64,000 nt of DNA from an uncultured Eubacteriales bacterium (GTDB taxonomy: Bacteria > Bacillota > Clostridia > Oscillospirales > Acutalibacteraceae), in the NCBI GenBank assembly GCA_934552855.1, contig CAKTEU010000006.1, forward strand, positions 1 to 64,000, given 5' to 3'. Below, piece after piece: positions 63,975 to 64,000 of the stretch. The first letter of the stretch is position 1. Each line of letters begins with the position of its first letter. The position numbers and the translations under genes were made by a program. The notes beneath the pieces were generated by a model that was not told the DNA's origin, ran no database searches, and was given only the letters and a program-made list of their open reading frames with translations.

Positions 63975-64000
63975 TTTCGCTCAAGGGGTACCCCTTGAAT

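Overview
The window looks like chromosome from a spore-forming Clostridia bacterium, probably an uncultured gut or rumen member of the Oscillospiraceae/Ruminococcaceae type. The evidence is the sporulation and germination genes (spoIIR, gpr, spoIIP), the Firmicutes heat-shock operon ctsR-mcsA-mcsB-clpC with CtsR boxes, strong GGAGG ribosome binding sites, sigma-A promoters of the TTGACA-N17-TATAAT type, and large secreted FN3, BspA-like LRR and transglutaminase proteins. The taxonomic call is inference from gene content. I saw no rRNA, tRNA, CRISPR array, prophage or intact transposase gene.

Layout. 1-7.1 kb: end of a 221-bp MITE-like repeat, a membrane-anchored protein, a geranylgeranyl-reductase-like flavoprotein, a REP-like palindrome cluster, a secreted alpha/beta hydrolase, spoIIR, a small membrane protein and an acyl carrier protein. 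7.1-7.4 kb: a type I toxin-antitoxin-like cassette. 7.5-19.9 kb: a minus-strand block of extracellular proteins (two LRR/FN3, two multi-FN3, one anchored protein), three of which share a C-terminal domain found again at 61.3 kb. 20-24 kb: rpsT, gpr, spoIIP, a broken V8-like protease and a second REP cluster. 24.7-31.8 kb: a GH3-family adenylating enzyme, a secreted transglutaminase-LRR protein and a secreted GH31 glycosidase with an inserted PA14 domain. 31.8-37.2 kb: a tiny secreted peptide, ileS with an altered HIGH motif, proS and the second MITE copy. 37.2-45.3 kb: an AraC-type regulator, two small amphipathic peptides and a complete oligopeptide ABC operon. 45.4-50.7 kb: a ceramidase-like protein, a stand-alone condensation domain with its own acyl carrier protein, and a hydrolase paralogue carrying Cys in place of the nucleophilic Ser. 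50.7-56.2 kb: the ctsR operon, with a MITE inserted between mcsB and clpC. 56.2-64 kb: an XRE-regulated membrane protein, a lipoprotein, a copper ATPase fused to a CopZ-like domain, an anchored protein, two more toxin-antitoxin-like cassettes, and a four-helix-bundle gene between 42-bp inverted repeats.

How it fits together. Housekeeping (translation, proteolysis, sporulation, peptide uptake) alternates with an extracellular repertoire of adhesin-like and hydrolytic proteins. A possible acyl-conjugation theme is scattered through the window: GH3 enzyme, stand-alone condensation domain, two carrier proteins, ceramidase-like amidase and two paralogous hydrolases. The strongest candidates for undescribed biology are the three toxin cassettes with convergent promoters and a switch over the ribosome binding site, the condensation-domain/ACP/Cys-hydrolase locus, the paired amphipathic peptides, and the MITE in the clpC operon. 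All functional calls rest on reading motifs by eye; no database search was run.
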